Of a stretch of DNA of 64,000 nucleotides, positions 1 through 14,040 are shown piece after piece. The stretch is from Chaunax sp. Z400 (Eukaryota > Chordata > Actinopteri > Lophiiformes > Chaunacidae), in NCBI GenBank assembly GCA_037577475.1, contig CM075184.1, positions 27,214,094 through 27,278,093 on the forward strand. The letters run 5' to 3'. A program made the position numbers and the translations under genes. The notes beneath the pieces are model-generated. The model did not search any database and was not told the DNA's origin. It saw only the letters and a list, made by a program, of their open reading frames with translations. How positions within the stretch are numbered: the stretch's first letter is position 1; every line of letters starts with the position of its first letter.

Positions 1-409
1 AGATCCTGCTGATATAATAGCAGAGATATTCCAGCCATTAATGCCTTTAAGTGGCTTTACCAGAGAGTGCTACCAGTGCTACTCTTTAAATAATGATATT
101 TCCCATCAATTGAAGCAGCAAAAAAAAAAAAATCTAATGTCCTTATATGTATTATATCTACCCATTAGGCCTATATCGAAAACATAATGAAAAATGGCAG
201 AAAAAACATATCTTTCCCCATAAATAATTAATTTTATGGCCTCTGCCCCATAGAGCCCTATTCATTTTGGACTCCTCCACAAGCGCCCCCTATATATACT
301 ATATAGAAACTAGCTGTCACCTCTTTACAGAGTAGCTGGCTAGCTGCTCATTAGCCAAACGAGCCACAGCTTGCGGGGGGGTGGTCAGAGAACAGGAATG
401 GTGCAGCGA
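1..409 (+). promoter_or_regulatory. Possible upstream promoter and leader exon
   Basis: CTATATATACTATATAG at 289-305 resembles a TATA element, and a short GC-richer stretch (about 340-409) ends in GCAGCGA|gtaagt, a perfect donor. This could be the first untranslated tln2 exon, but nothing fixes its start and the link to the gene is unproven. Confidence 0.2.
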
Positions 410-1430
410 GTAAGTTTAAACAGTTTAAATCTTCCTTCATATCAATAATAATGATGTTTAAAATGTATAAGCTTGTCACTGTTCATGGAATATTTTTCTT
501 GACGTTGAATTGAAGTTATTTGAGTTTTCAAGGCTGTAAGGAGGAGCATCTAAGGAGAGCAGTGATTTGTCTGCAGCTGCTTTCATGCAGCCTTACGTCT
601 CTGTTAAGTTTGTTCCAGGCTTGTCAGTCAGTTGCCCTGAATGTTGTGGCCAGGGAGGGTCTGATACCACCAAGGAATCTGAAGAACAAGCAGTTGTGCC
701 TATTTTCCCCTCATAATATTAATCAAGCAGCAGCAGCAGCACTTTGGATTTGTGACACTTAATGAACTGCCACAGTGACCACTCTTAAATGTCAAAAGGC
801 TCTGCTGTTATCACTCCCAGATGAATGCTGTCAGCTGGATATCATTTAACAACAGTGCTGACAGCTGTTTATTTTTTCACGCTGCTCTGTGGTTGTTGCA
901 CACTGTGTGCGGTGCAGGTAAAAGAGTTTTTAAACTCGCAATGCCGTGTTTGTGAAAGATGCCCTTGTTCCAGTGCAATGGGTCACAATAAACAAAGGAT
1001 CAGAGTCTGAACGAGCTAAATATCGTCAATATTTTTAAAAAATGACCTGAGCAGCCATGATAACACTGCTGTACAAATCTCTGACTAAATATTTGCATTG
1101 GACTCCACTAAGTAGAACGCCTGATTTAAGTTCATCCACCTATAACACGATAGAACTGCATCCTGGATGTGGGAAGTTTACTTCTCAGTGTACATAACAT
1201 ATTTTATATGTTGAATTATTTATAGAATTTAATCATATTGTGATATATCACAATTTAATAATGCTGCATGCTCCAATCTCTTTAGAACCATGTTATTGGT
1301 ACATTAGGAAAGCAGCTGAACCGTTTGTATGGTTGATTTTTGATTTACCTTTCTTTTTTTTCTTTCTGCATGGAAACCCATACATATTGTGTGTATTTGT
1401 CTCATTCATACCCACTATTTGTATTTTCAG

Positions 1431-1478
1431 CTGTGAAGATCAGCACACATCCAAGGCTGCATTTCCCTCAGCAATAAG
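1431..1478 (+). other. Candidate untranslated leader exon (48 nt)
   Basis: CCACTATTTGTATTTTCAG gives a strong acceptor at 1430, and AATAAG|gtaagaag a strong donor at 1479. The 48 bases between have no ATG. Position and strand suit a 5'-UTR exon of tln2; not confirmed. Confidence 0.35.
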
Positions 1479-4400
1479 GTAAGAAGCTGTTAATGGAGAC
1501 ATGAACACACACGGAATGGCTCTTAAATCATCTATATGGACTCTAGTTGGACGTATAAAAATGTCTTTGTACACTTATAGTCTGTGTGTGTCTGTTAACT
1601 ATGGCTGCCAACAAACACCAGTGATCTACTGGGGGGGCATGCTGCTTTTCTTGGAGGAACTTGTCAGGGTAAGACGTAGCTTCCCGCTTCCAGGTCACCA
1701 CACGGAAGCAAACTGTTAAAGAGTTCGAGCCTGGAAGCTTTTGTAATCGCTGCTCTTAATTGCAGCTGCAGCTACAGTTTCTTATTTTTTTTTTTTTTGC
1801 GCTCCCTCATATTCTATTCACCCGCATAAATAATTTTAAACCATAATAGGCCTGCATCATAAAGGAGCCAGGCTGAGTGTGTAGTGAGCCTAAGCCAGAC
1901 ATACCCGGTTGCTAGGTGTGCTGTACCTATTGATGCTGCTCGTTGATCTTATATAATTAGTCTATAGAATTTGTAATAAACTCTCTAAGTGTAATTTGTG
2001 TCTGTGTGTCTGAATTAGTCCGTCTCAGTATTTCTAAGATGACTTAATGAGCTGCTCTCACAGAGGGTAATTATAAGAGCTAGCAGCATCTGGTGCCCAG
2101 CCTCCCACTGTAACCATGCTCCGCTACACAAATAAGGTTACTGTTGCCATGCATTGTAACTTCCCAAAGAGTAATGAGCTCTAATGTTGATTTGTCTCAT
2201 GCTGGGCTTCAAGAAAGAGCCAGATCTGACTGTACATTCAGTCCAGAGCTATACAGCACAGAAATACTACTGGTTTAATGGTGTTGTTTTTTTTTGGACT
2301 TTTCTTCACTAATGCAGGCAGCCTGAGAGGCACAGGCAGAAAAGAATTGAGTGTCTGAAACCAAACTCACTGTTTGTTTGTTACTTTAAGGGTAAGAAAC
2401 AGTCTGTAATGCAGACAGTGCTTGTGTCGAGCATTTCCTATTTATACCAATGTATTCCTAACGTTTTACAGTCCATTTTGTGTCTGCTGTGGACTGCAGT
2501 GGACTGAGCTTCACTGAAGAGACACTGGAAGTAATCAGGATATCATATTTATTGTACAGTATAGGACAGTTTATTATGCTGGGATGTGGCACATAACTGT
2601 CTTTCTTTTTGTTGTTGAAATACATTCATGTCCTTATCTTCAACACATGAAATTTCACCAGATACATGCCGTGTGTTTTTCAGGCACAGGGTTATAATTC
2701 TCATCATTCTCATTTGGGTTCTGTACTTTAAAAGTCTGCCCTCTTCTAACAAAACAAGTCTAGAATGACGTGTTTCAATTAATTTGCCCGACGTAACATA
2801 GTGTGTCCTGGAATGGGATTGTTGCACATGGGCACATTGCGATGTCAGTGCTGAAATTATATATTGTGCAGCCCTATTTTAAAGTGTCTACTTCGGGTTT
2901 AATGTGTCAGTAAATGGGTAAGTAAGCGGTCCAACTGAGCAGCATATCTTTCCATAAATTACCCATTTTGGAGGACATTTAATTACATACGCTGTAGCAG
3001 CTCATTATTTTGTTTTTCTTTTGACGTATATAAATGACTAAGAGCTATTTATTAGGCAACTGAAAACCCAATTTTATCATTTATTAACAATAATTTGTTT
3101 TTATTTAGTGTCGCAAGGAATCATTTTAGGTTTATTTTCCTCAACTAGAGTTAATGACACATTTAATTGCAACAGGCACGTATTTGTTTGTCTAATTATG
3201 TTGAGTATAATTACTATGTGTGTAGTGTTATTACTTTTTAACACTACAATTATTCTACATAGCACAGCCTTGGGTGGTTGTTCTTCTGTTTCTCTTATTT
3301 TTTCTTTTCTTGGTGTTGCAGTACTGTCAGACACTTTTTCTCCAGTTTGATTAATTAATGGTATAGATCTTTTAAGTGCCACTTAACAGCTTTGTCTAAA
3401 GAGAGATGTCTGTGCTGAAGATGGCTAAAAAGGTCTAATTCTAGCCTTGCCGATGCCATGAATAGGTTCCTCACAGGGTGTATTCATTTGGATCTTGTCC
3501 AGTGTTTTCCACTCGGGATCGACATGAAGTAATTCACTGCAGACTGTCTGCTTTAACCTTCTATAAGGAGTTATTTTGGTATGAGGTAATATTGTAACAC
3601 TTGTTTGTTGAATGGTAGAGTGGATTGTTTCTGTACCAGTGCATCAAATGCCTTGCAGGCTTTTCTTCACTGAGGTGACTGTGAAGGCAGCAGCCACCTC
3701 TGATTATCTTCTCATGTTGTGAAACCATCGAGTCGAGACCCATTTATCAGAGCCGATGACTACGTCGGTTACTCAACTGTCTGTGCTGATTATTTATGGA
3801 CTCGGTCGGTGCGGTTCGTCAAGGTTTACCATGTCGCACTGGGTAAACATGGAGTTGATGATGATTCTCAGCAGAGCAGAGAGGTTTATTGCAAAATGTT
3901 ATGTTGTAAATTTCCGTTATGTATTTCCTTATTTCATTATTTACAAAAGTAACTTCAGAGTTAAAGGAAAAGAGGATTGTAACAAGAGGTCATCCCATGA
4001 TTCATGGGTTTGATGGGGCCATTGCCGGACTTTGCCTCTGTCGTGTGCACAATGATGTGTTTAATGCCTGTTGGAGAACTAGAACACTGATGCAGAACCT
4101 GTTTTATCCATTGCAATCACCATGAATCCAAGCTCACCGCCGCCTTTTGTGTTGATGAGAATCACAAATTTTTACATCCATCATTCAGGCTTTTAGGAAA
4201 TGTCTGTTTTACTAGATTAATTTTGTGCCAAGTATATTTTAAATATGCAGGGATAATTAATCACAATAATTCTGTGAGCACCTGGCAAACCATTTATTTA
4301 GATGTTGGATCTGCCAGGAGAACTGAGCCTCAGGCCTGCAATGAGACGAATCATTCACTTTGTCAACTTGCTGTTCATTAATTTTATGGGAACTGGTCTG

Positions 4401-7400
4401 GGTGGATCTTTCTAAGCCTTAAAATTGACTAGTTCTTGACATTTACACTCATTCTTCCCTGCTATCACTGCAATCCCCTGACAGACATTTTGCTTCAGCA
4501 GTGATCGTGGTTTCTAGTCAGTATGACCAAAGCTGTTGCCACAGCAGCTGTCTGGCGCCGTCTCTGTGAATCACCTGGTTTTCCTACTACCAGGAAGGTT
4601 GTGCAATCCCAACTGCATCTCTGCCAACTGGAACAGGCCTTGATGTCCAGAAACCCACTGACCTTATTGGTATCAAGATCTAGTCAAGTATCACAACAAT
4701 CACTCTTCTTTTTTGGAAATTGTTTTGCAGATGGAGTGTGATTGTGTATTTTTGCAATGATGCAGCTCGAAGTTAATGATACTGCTCAATATAAACAGCG
4801 ATGAAATTTAAAGTGTTGCCTATATGCCTTATCATCTTAAGTGTCTGAAATACTGGGCCATGATGTATGTGTCAGATTCTTACTAATAGGCCGATGTTGG
4901 CCAGACGGTGATCAAACAGGAGTATTTCCCTTTTGACCCACCATTAGATTATCATGCGTCATTGCTCTGACTCATTAATGGCTTTGGTCACATGACTGAA
5001 ATCGCACTAAAATGATCCCCAAATAGATTTTTATATCAAATATGATTTACCCTGACAATATTCAAATCAGAGATCTCATCATAGCACAGTAGGCATTAGA
5101 ATTATTATTCAGGAGACGGGTCAGACTAAATCTTTTTCTGACAGCCACAATTATCCTTGACCTTTAACTACACCCAAAGAGTTCCATAAGAATGAGAATA
5201 AAATATCCCCTCAATAGCTGCTGAAAGCATGCCAAAGCACAGAGATTATGTGGACCTTTCGTACATGTCTGGTGTTATTGATTCCCAATCTCTTTATGAT
5301 TGGCCCATACAACTCAGGGGTTAGGAATGTCTATGTGACATGAATACTGATGACCAAAAATACCATATGTCCTGAGTGGAGATAGCCTTACAGAGTTTTT
5401 TGTATTTCAACCTGATCCTTTTTAATCCACCACAAAAGATACAAGAACACTGAAATGTCATGTTTGGGGACTGTTGTCTCTTTTTATAAGCACCTGAATT
5501 TGCAGTGTAAAGCAGCATTGTAAGAAGTGGCTTTTAAATGAATGAAAATACCAGTATAATTGAGATGCACTCCATTAGAAGTAAAAGCCCTGCATGTCTT
5601 GAGTACTGTAGAAGTACCGACATCAACGGAGCAAAATTGAGCGGCTTAAAGGGAGACCAAGCAACTTCTGTTAAGTGGCAGAAACGGCTGCCACAAGTTA
5701 TTGCTGTGGGATAATTGGCTAAACTAGTGTTTAGCATTTAACATGTTTTCAGTCAGTAAATTGTCCTTTTTACTGCAAATATTTAATTTGACCAAAATTA
5801 GCTAACATTAGCCGATATGCTGGGCATACAATTCCAAGTATACTGTTTCAGCAAGTGTGCAAGTGTGTTGAATTGGGCAATGGTACATTTGATACTATAG
5901 TAATTAAACTCTTTATTTCAAATAGGAAGATTATTGTACTTTCTTATGTACAAAGCGAAATAGTTTCAGTATCAACAATAAGTAGTTCTTATGTAGAACG
6001 TGCCATATTATGTTATATTATATTGTAGCATTGGTCATCATCTTTTTTAATGTTGCAGCTGGATGAAGTGGTGTAGCTTTAATTATCATTTTACTGACCA
6101 TCAAGGGGACAACAAATAGGGATGAAGTGTAGCGTGTACACATACGCCATGGCAACATGGATGAAGCTGCTTTTCAAGATTCTTACATTTATCAGAGTAA
6201 AGAAAGAGTTTAGAGTCAGTTTGGAATTAGATAATGGATTAAGGCAGTATTGTGAATCATTTGTTGGAGAATATGTCATCACCCACATGATTTCAGTTTT
6301 CTGCCTTACCTCTTGGTCAGACTAGAAAGGCGTTATACAAGTAATCTATTCACAGTCCATTTAGAGAGTCAGTTTCTTGTCAGTCAAAGCAGATTGACAG
6401 TCAGTTTCTTCTATCTATACCTAACTTATGAAAGTATGTAGGCCCCTCTCTGATGTCAACTAAGAATTGAAAAACTTTTTCATTCATTCTTAGAAGATTG
6501 CAGACCTGAGAAAGCATTTTATACACTAATAATAAAAACCTTCACGCCACTGCCCCACAAGTGTCAGCATATTAAACGTGCAAACAAAGCTGGTTCACTC
6601 CGCTTTTAAAATCCATACAAAAGAATTTCATTACCCCATGATTTAGTGGAACCATTATGGTCTGAACACAACCTTCAGCTCCTTGTTAAATCTTACAAGA
6701 ACAAACATCTCGGCTAAACGATGAATAATTTCACTTTATTTATTTTTTAACCCTAAAAATTGGCAATTTTTATGATGCTTTAAATAAACACAACATCAAG
6801 CCATAGCATTAATCCACAACACAGTCAGCCACTGTTATCATAGCAACCTGCATTCAAACATCTTCTCCTGGGAGTTGGAGAAATGTAAAAGGCTGAATCT
6901 ATACTCTAAATGGAAATTAAAAACCTAATATGTCCTCTTTTTTTTTTTAAAAAGAAAACTAAAATGTTGGAGTGAGTGACTGTTGCAATACATGTTCAGC
7001 TCTTGCACAATCTCTCACAGCCCTCTTGTTTTCAACTACCCATCGAAGTTGATATCTAATATGTGAAGGATAATGGCATGACTCTGGTTTGGCTTCAGAT
7101 TTCAGATTGATCCCCTCCTTGGAGAGTGAATTGATCCCATGGCTTTCTTTCAACTTGGAAGCTGTAAGAAAAGAAAAAAGGAGGCAGTGTGGAGGATATT
7201 CTCAGCTTTAAAGAACATGTTTTCGAGCAACTTGGTTCCTTTTTATGGCCATAAATAAAAACAATAACAGTGTAAAAACAAAACAAATTACCACAGTTTG
7301 TGTGACTTGATACCGTATGCTGCTGGACCTGCTGCTGAGGCCTTACCTACAAGCTCCATGTTGGATTTGTGGAATAACTGGGCGACTGCCTGTGTTCTCT

Positions 7401-7480
7401 GCTTGAAACATAACACCTGCATTGGTGCTGCTGCTGACAGAGATGCATCACCTGCCTGCCTCATTTGCTAAACTCGCCTT

Positions 7481-7488
7481 TCTCTCCA

Positions 7489-7538
<50 letters not shown>

Positions 7539-7555
7539 ACACACACACATATACA
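7481..7555. repeat. (CT)n-(CA)n microsatellite
   Basis: CT-rich run to 7507 and CA-rich run to about 7549. Open frames reported across it on both strands are low-complexity artefacts. Confidence 0.95.
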
Positions 7556-10500
7556 AATAAGCAGATACAAAAACACACATGCAGACATGCAGTCGCGTGG
7601 TTTCTGCCTCTCAGGGGGTGTGCAGACTGTCACCTCACCCCACCACCAACCAGGTGGATAATTATGCTAACAGGCTTTATTACTCACAGGTAGCCTCCTT
7701 TTAAGTGAGGCTTGTCTGTCCTTGTGTCTTCTGAGCTGTATTGTGCAAGAGTGAAAAGGAAGTGAGTATTTTTACTCCCTCCTCAGTGTAGGAGAATATA
7801 GAAATTGTATTTGGCTCGATTTCTGATGCAGCAGAAATGTAAGTAGAAGGAGGTAGTTTGTATTAAAGGTCTGAGCCAAAGGGATGTTTTGCACATTTAT
7901 TTGGATGGGCAGAATGGGGTTTATATCCATTTAATCATGCTGAGATGTACCTTAGTAACTTATATCTTGGTGGATAGTAATGTTCAGCTCAATCGTTTTC
8001 CATTTGGGATGTGTGCATGGAGGTGTCTGTATTTTCATCAGACACTTTTTGTCTCCCTAATTTGGCTGCATGCTATTTAAAAAAATAAAGGATAAAATTT
8101 TATTTCTGCTTCCCCGTCTCCCCCTCATCCACACTCACTGCCAACAAAATATATAGCATTCTTTTCTTGCAGAATGAAAAAGGCCCGAGACTGTGGAATT
8201 ACTCTTTAATGATCACCATCTTTTATCTGCAAGAGTTGCAACATTCAATCAGCCGGGCTGCATTTACACAGAGAAAAGCACCAAACTAAATGAATTGAAC
8301 TCTACTTGAACCTGTTTGAACTGCGCACACCACGCCGTGCATGAGTATTGAGCAGGAGCAGGTTGTCACCGCTTGACTCAGATGCACTTTTCATGCAGAC
8401 TGATAGTTATTCAGTCCTCTGCCCACATTTACCAGAGACTCCAGAGTCACAAGTTTACTTTTTGAAAGTCCCGGCCACCGCCGTCCCATTCAACCTGCCG
8501 GATGGCGATGACCTCACTCTGAACTGCCCCGGCTCACTGGTGTGTGAAGAGGACTGTGTGCTTTAGATCAGTTCCATTTCTGTCTGATGAATGATCAGAG
8601 ACAGAGAGTCTCCAAAGTCTTGTTTCATGGAAATGACGACAGCGGTGATTTAAAAGCGGGTTCGGTCGCAGCTGAATTTGTTGAAAGTAAATATTTGTCT
8701 TGCTCTGGGAAACGGTTTGAGATGGATTGATCATGAAATAACCTCATGTAGGCCGTGTATTAGAGCGTCTACGCAGTTCAGGAGACTGAAAAATAATATT
8801 TAAACTTTTTTTTAAAGGTTTTGCAAAGTCAACTTAGCAAGAAACAGTGATTTCTATATTTCCATATAGAAATCCCTAACCGGTGATGCTGACTTTTTCC
8901 TGTAATATGCAGCTTTACCCTCAGTGTTGTACTGTTATATCATGTACACAGCCATAGAGTGCATGATAGAGACCAGACCATTTTACAGCAGTTCTTCTAG
9001 AATTAGCTTACGCCAGCAATTTAAAGATGATAGAATGAGAAACTCTGTTCATGCATAATATAGATAAGCAACATCGGTTTGTACAGAAAGTGTCAATTCA
9101 AGTCTTAAGATAACTGCATTTAAAGTCAACATGAAAGCATCTCAACTTATTTTTTTATCTCACAGCAGGAAATCCACTGATTGTGACGATCTTTACAAAT
9201 TATCTGAATTTGTTGCGGTCGGGTCCGATCACCCAGATTTCCCTCATGATAACTCAGCTAGACCCCCTCAAGAGGCCGACAATGAAGCCTGACAAAGTGT
9301 TGCATTACACAGCCTACTTATTATTCAGTACAAGTGCATACAAAGTAAATGGATCATAATATGTAACATCCTCCAGGAGCAAATTAGTCCCCCCCCCTTG
9401 ACTTGTTAATCAGAAAAAGATATTAATAATGCTTATGTCACAGTAGCCTCCAGAGCATTTTAAATATGATTTCTATGCTCTTAGTTTCGGTTTTGAGAAC
9501 AACACGATTGAGTTTCAAGCAGCCCTCGTCCTCGCTGCATCTCCTGAGGCTGTGTGTGGTGTCAGAGTGGAAGCCACAGTCATACGATATGGTCGTATCG
9601 TGTTGTTTTCCATTTGTGGGACAAGCGCCATTGCTGTGGGTCAGGAACAATATGCTTCTTACCTGCAATTCAGAATCCGCTGTTGATTTAAAAACACTCG
9701 TTCATCACCTCTGGTGGTAAGAAGATGGATTAAAAAAAAATGCTATTTTAATTTTTTGTCGTCAAAAATAATGTCAATATGTTTTTTATGTGTTGTTCAT
9801 AGGGTCTCTAGGGGAAATACCATAACATGCTCCTTTTCATCAGGGCGGGTCTGTGGCGGTTTGATAGGTTGGTAGTGCAAGATATGATTGGCTATACTGA
9901 AATAAGGTCTCCATCTACGAAGATGTATATAATACTTAATATGTTTCCCGATCCAGTGCTTCTCTAGGATTGGCCTGTTTCATTTGTGGGTTGTTCTATT
10001 ATTGGATTAGAGGCCATGTTACTGTAATAGGGTCTGGGCATTCCCAGCAGGCACTCTTCTGCCTCATTGATCTATCGAACAATAGCTGCATGTTCCAGTG
10101 CTCTGTCTCACTTTCCTTTATCTCATGAGCCTTTGTCTGACCGTTAGGGTGGCTGCTTTACGCCACATGAAATCGAAACGGTGGCAACATGTAACCTCCT
10201 TCCTCCTTTTCTCTCTTTCTTTAGTGTTCTCTTTATACTGCCTCTGTTTTCCTCTGGCGGGGTTGTGCATTTTGTCACCGTGCAAAACACTAATTAAGTA
10301 ATTAAAACACCACAATGCTCAACACTAACTAGAACGCTGCAGCTCACATTGATTGACATCTGTCAACATTTCTTGGATGTACATTTCCCACCTCTGGTAG
10401 ATTGGGGCGACAACCTCACAACCTCTACAGCCTTGGTAGATCATGAGATTCTTGACAGATGTGCAGATAACTTCTCAGTGTAGGCCCTTTCACACATGGT

Positions 10501-11514
10501 GTCATTCAAAATTCAACTCATTACAATGGTCTTGCTATACGTAGGCTATACGTCTACCCTTCTCCAGGGTGCCTCTGCTTTTGCTCAAGGCCACTCTGTT
10601 GTTCGGGAGTAGAACAAGTACACTATCAACTTTCCTATTAGTGTCCCCTTCACAATGCATTGGACAGCAGGTAGATGTACATCTTCATCTTCAGTGTTTG
10701 CTCTTTGTTCAGGGTTAATATGATACGAGTCTAAAAAGCAACCTCCAGGGCTCAGGTGCTTAAATGCAGCTGAACTAACTCTTCATGATTAACAGCTATA
10801 CTTTCTATACTTTCTCTTTACTGCAGTGAAAGTTGGTGCTGGTTTTACACGTGCTGAACTACGACTAAAAAGGTGACTTTTGGGCTCTTCATCAAGTTTT
10901 TAGTCTTTTCAGAAACACGTTGAAGTCAAAATTTGACATGAAACATTTAATCATGGTCACAATAATGATACAGGGATGTTGATGTATAGCAGGAATGATT
11001 TTATCCATCTTTGTTCAGCTCTTTACCATGTTGAAATTTTAATAAGAAGCATTACACACAAAGCACAGCTGATGTCATCATGTGAGCAAAGCATCAAATG
11101 GTACTAATTTCTTCACACTATGTGAGAGCAAATCGCCATGTACAACAATATATTCTTGAAATCCATATTAATAATTTTAATCACGCTACGAATGAATGAG
11201 CCCAGATAGAACATGTTGCTTACAGCTGAGTGGTACTGTTGAATATTCTTTATGTGAGCCTGCAGTATGTCATAGTCGTGGAGGTGTAACTGATGCAGTT
11301 TGGCTTTAAATCAGGAGGAGGTGGGATGCTTTCTGCTTAGGTATTAGTGCAGGAGTGTGCATCATATTAATGACTATGGATCTGATAGTGTAGGCGAGAT
11401 GTTGAGAGAGACCACAGAGTTGTGACTACATATAGAGAGAGGATGAACCAAACATGAACAGAACCAAACATGAACATTTTTATTTTATTTGATTGGCATT
11501 TGGTCAAAAAATAA

Positions 11515-11590
11515 ATGCTGATGAGCTGATAATCAGCAAAATGCTCAATATCAGATCCAATAATTGTTCTACGTCTAGCATTAATAATAA
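11515..11590. repeat. Short dispersed repeat, shared with 44460
   Basis: GATAATCAGCAAAATGCTCA followed by ATATCAGATCCAATAAT resembles the stretch at 44465-44505; the two copies differ at several positions. Confidence 0.35.
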
Positions 11591-12599
11591 GTAAAGCTGA
11601 AGGTAAGGTTTACAGATGCAGACTGACAGACCCTGGTGCAGCAGGTGGGTGAGTCATACAGTCAGATACAGCAGGCAGGTAAAATAAATAGGCAAACAGA
11701 TGGGCCTACATCCATGTGGATTTAACAGCATGGAGGGAGATGAGGACAAGAGCGATAGGGCAGGCTGCTGAATCGGAGACTGTAGTGCTGCAGTCATCAC
11801 TGAAAATACAGCTCTTCCTCATCTCAGGTTGCAAATGAAGTGCTATCAGCCTCATGTAGTATATCAGCGTGCAATTTAAACTATTACTGCGAAAACATCT
11901 CGTGCTCCTCCATCTGAAATTGTCAACAATTAGTCGTAACGGACATAAATGGGCTGTCAAGTCAACAAAATGCCAAGTCTGGGATTAGATAATGAGGCCA
12001 AATTAATGTCCCTGCAAAGGGGGGTATATGGAGTTACCCTGGTCCATCTGCACGTAATGTGGAATCTGTCCACAACAACATGCTTTGGGCCCTAAAGGTG
12101 TGCATATCATAATTGGTTTTCTCAATTTGCTTATATCTACATTTACAGTATAAGGACATTTAAACTTAGGTATTTTCACATCTGGTTGCTCACATCCACC
12201 CACATCAGCACAAATGGACTTTTTCCAGTAGCGGTGGCATCTGTGTCCTTCTACACAAATTTTCTAGTTTATGTTCAAGGACTGAATTAAACACATTTTT
12301 CTATTCCATATTTTCCTCATGACAGTTACTTGTAAATATGGGGAAAAAAATTGTACGCATCTGGTGGAGACTCAACAGCTGTGGATGGAATACAGTGCAG
12401 ACATTCATGGTTCCAGAACAGTGAACCTTAATTACACATTTGCCATGTTGAGTGAAATATGTGGACAGGTTTTAAATGATTTGCCATGAATTTTTTTTTT
12501 ATTTTTTAACCAATGTTCATGTTTACATCCAGATGAATTAACTTTTCATGTAGATGTATCGGCTTGGGTTTATGATTTTACTTGCCAAACTAATGACAT

Positions 12600-12760
12600 G
12601 TACATCAGCCTTAGTTATACTGTGTATGACTATGGTGTATCTGCTAATTACACATTAATGTGACCATGTTGGCATTTAGCTCAAAGAACCGCTGTACTGA
12701 AAGACAGCCTCACAGAGCTGCTAGCGTGGCTGTAGACTCTTAGCCTAATTAAAAAATATG
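12600..12760. repeat. Dispersed fish repeat, copy 1
   Basis: Contains TTTAGCTCAAAGAACCGCTG and CTCACAGAGCTGCTAGCGTG followed by GCTGTAGACTCTTAG, a motif chain I recognise from interspersed repeats in many spiny-rayed fish. A second partial copy lies near 31600. Class unknown. Confidence 0.45.
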
Positions 12761-12785
12761 TTTTGAATTACTCATAGATAGAAAG

Positions 12786-12959
12786 TAGGGATGGGCAATT
12801 CAAGCAAAATTACTAATTGAAAATCGCTCCGCACTATTTGAATAGTAATACACCCCAAAAACATTTCTTTAATGACAAAATGACAATCTTGTATACTAAT
12901 CAATTTTTTAAAATTAATTAATGACCATTCAAATATTTGAAAATCACTGCCCATCCCTA
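12786..12959. mobile_element. hAT-type MITE (174 bp) with 8-bp target duplication
   Basis: Ends are inverted: TAGGGATGGGCA at the left and TGCCCATCCCTA at the right. It is flanked by ATAGAAAG (12778-12785) and ATACAAAG (12960-12967), 7 of 8 bases alike, as expected of the 8-bp duplication made by hAT transposases. The AT-rich interior has no coding capacity. Confidence 0.75.
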
Positions 12960-13752
12960 ATACAAAGGTACTTCCTTTGTCAGGTTGTATCCTGTTTTTT
13001 TTTTCTATGTTTTAGTTGTCCATGCTCATTGTACTAATCCTGGTGGTTGATAATACACCTCTTGTATTGATAAACCTCTGTTTACTCTGTTTATTAGATA
13101 TTGTTTTACCCTACATATGTATATGCAGCACATATGCACTTGTGATTGTCTTACACTTCCTGCAGTTTTTTTACTCAAAGCATTACGACTGTATTTTACT
13201 AAATGAAGAGAGCAGACTGTTGAGGTACATTAGGTCCACACATAATTACTATTATATTTGCCCACTGGAGCCTTATTCCCACACTGGATTTGGTAGCAGC
13301 CTAATAAATTGTTTGTACTCAAGTATTTTAGAGGGCTTTACAATCACATTTTGGTTCAGCAAATCCTTTCTCATCCAACCAAGGGAACATGTATAATAGG
13401 ATGCTTTGGTGGTAACCCATCTTTGATGGAGACTCTGCTTTGTCTTGATGCAGGATGAAAGAGGGATTTATCTTCATTTTTTTAAAAACACGGATTTATT
13501 GTAGTGTTATGGTCACAATCAAGCCCATAATATATGTTGTATTTAATTAGATGAAAAGTTTGATGTTAAACAAGATGAAGAAACTGTTTGTTTATGAAAC
13601 AAATCAGTTCTTATTCAAATATGTTTGTGTGCATCAGGGCTCAATGTGGTTTATGGAAGGATAAAGAAACCATGATGTACAAAATACATTTTCATGAAGG
13701 ATTTTCTGGGGGCTGGTGTATTTATTTATTTATTTTCTTCAGCTGGGTGGAA

Positions 13753-14040
13753 GGAGGCAGCAGAATAAGACGGTGGTTAGCATTGTCGCTTCACAACCTC
13801 ACAACAAGAAACATCTGGGTTTGAATCCAGACCTGGGGCCTTTCTACTGTACGTGGAGTTTGCATGTTCTCCCCCGTGTCTGCATTGGTCCCACAGTCCA
13901 AAGACAGTGGGACCAATAGTAGCTGGTGACTCTAAATTCCCTGTAGGTGTGAATATGATGATGAATGTTATCCAGGATGGGCTCCAGCTCTGCCACACAC
14001 CTACAAATGATAAGTAGTTATAAAAAATGGATGGATGAAA
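13753..14040 (+). mobile_element. DANA/HE1-like tRNA-derived SINE, degenerate
   Basis: GACGGTGGTTAGCATTGTCG, a B-box-like GGGTTTGAATCC, GGAGTTTGCATGTTCTCCCC, CACAGTCCAAAGACA and GGTGACTCTAAATT follow the order of the widespread fish SINE. The tail is ATGGATGGATGAA. The middle is shortened and rearranged. Confidence 0.7.

Noticed and set aside
520..1010. Two short open frames near the left edge
   Set aside because: No codon bias, family or promoter support; one contains a short CAG run only.
7422..7661. Open frames on both strands rich in Thr-His and Cys-Val
   Set aside because: Translations of the CT/CA microsatellite.
8348..8566. 72-codon open frame on the + strand in a less AT-rich stretch
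   Set aside because: Begins without support and matches no family I know; kept only as a possible conserved non-coding element.
13016..13396. 126-codon open frame on the + strand, hydrophobic
   Set aside because: AT-rich with low-complexity Leu/Ile/Tyr content, no recognisable family or splice context; expected by chance in AT-rich sequence.
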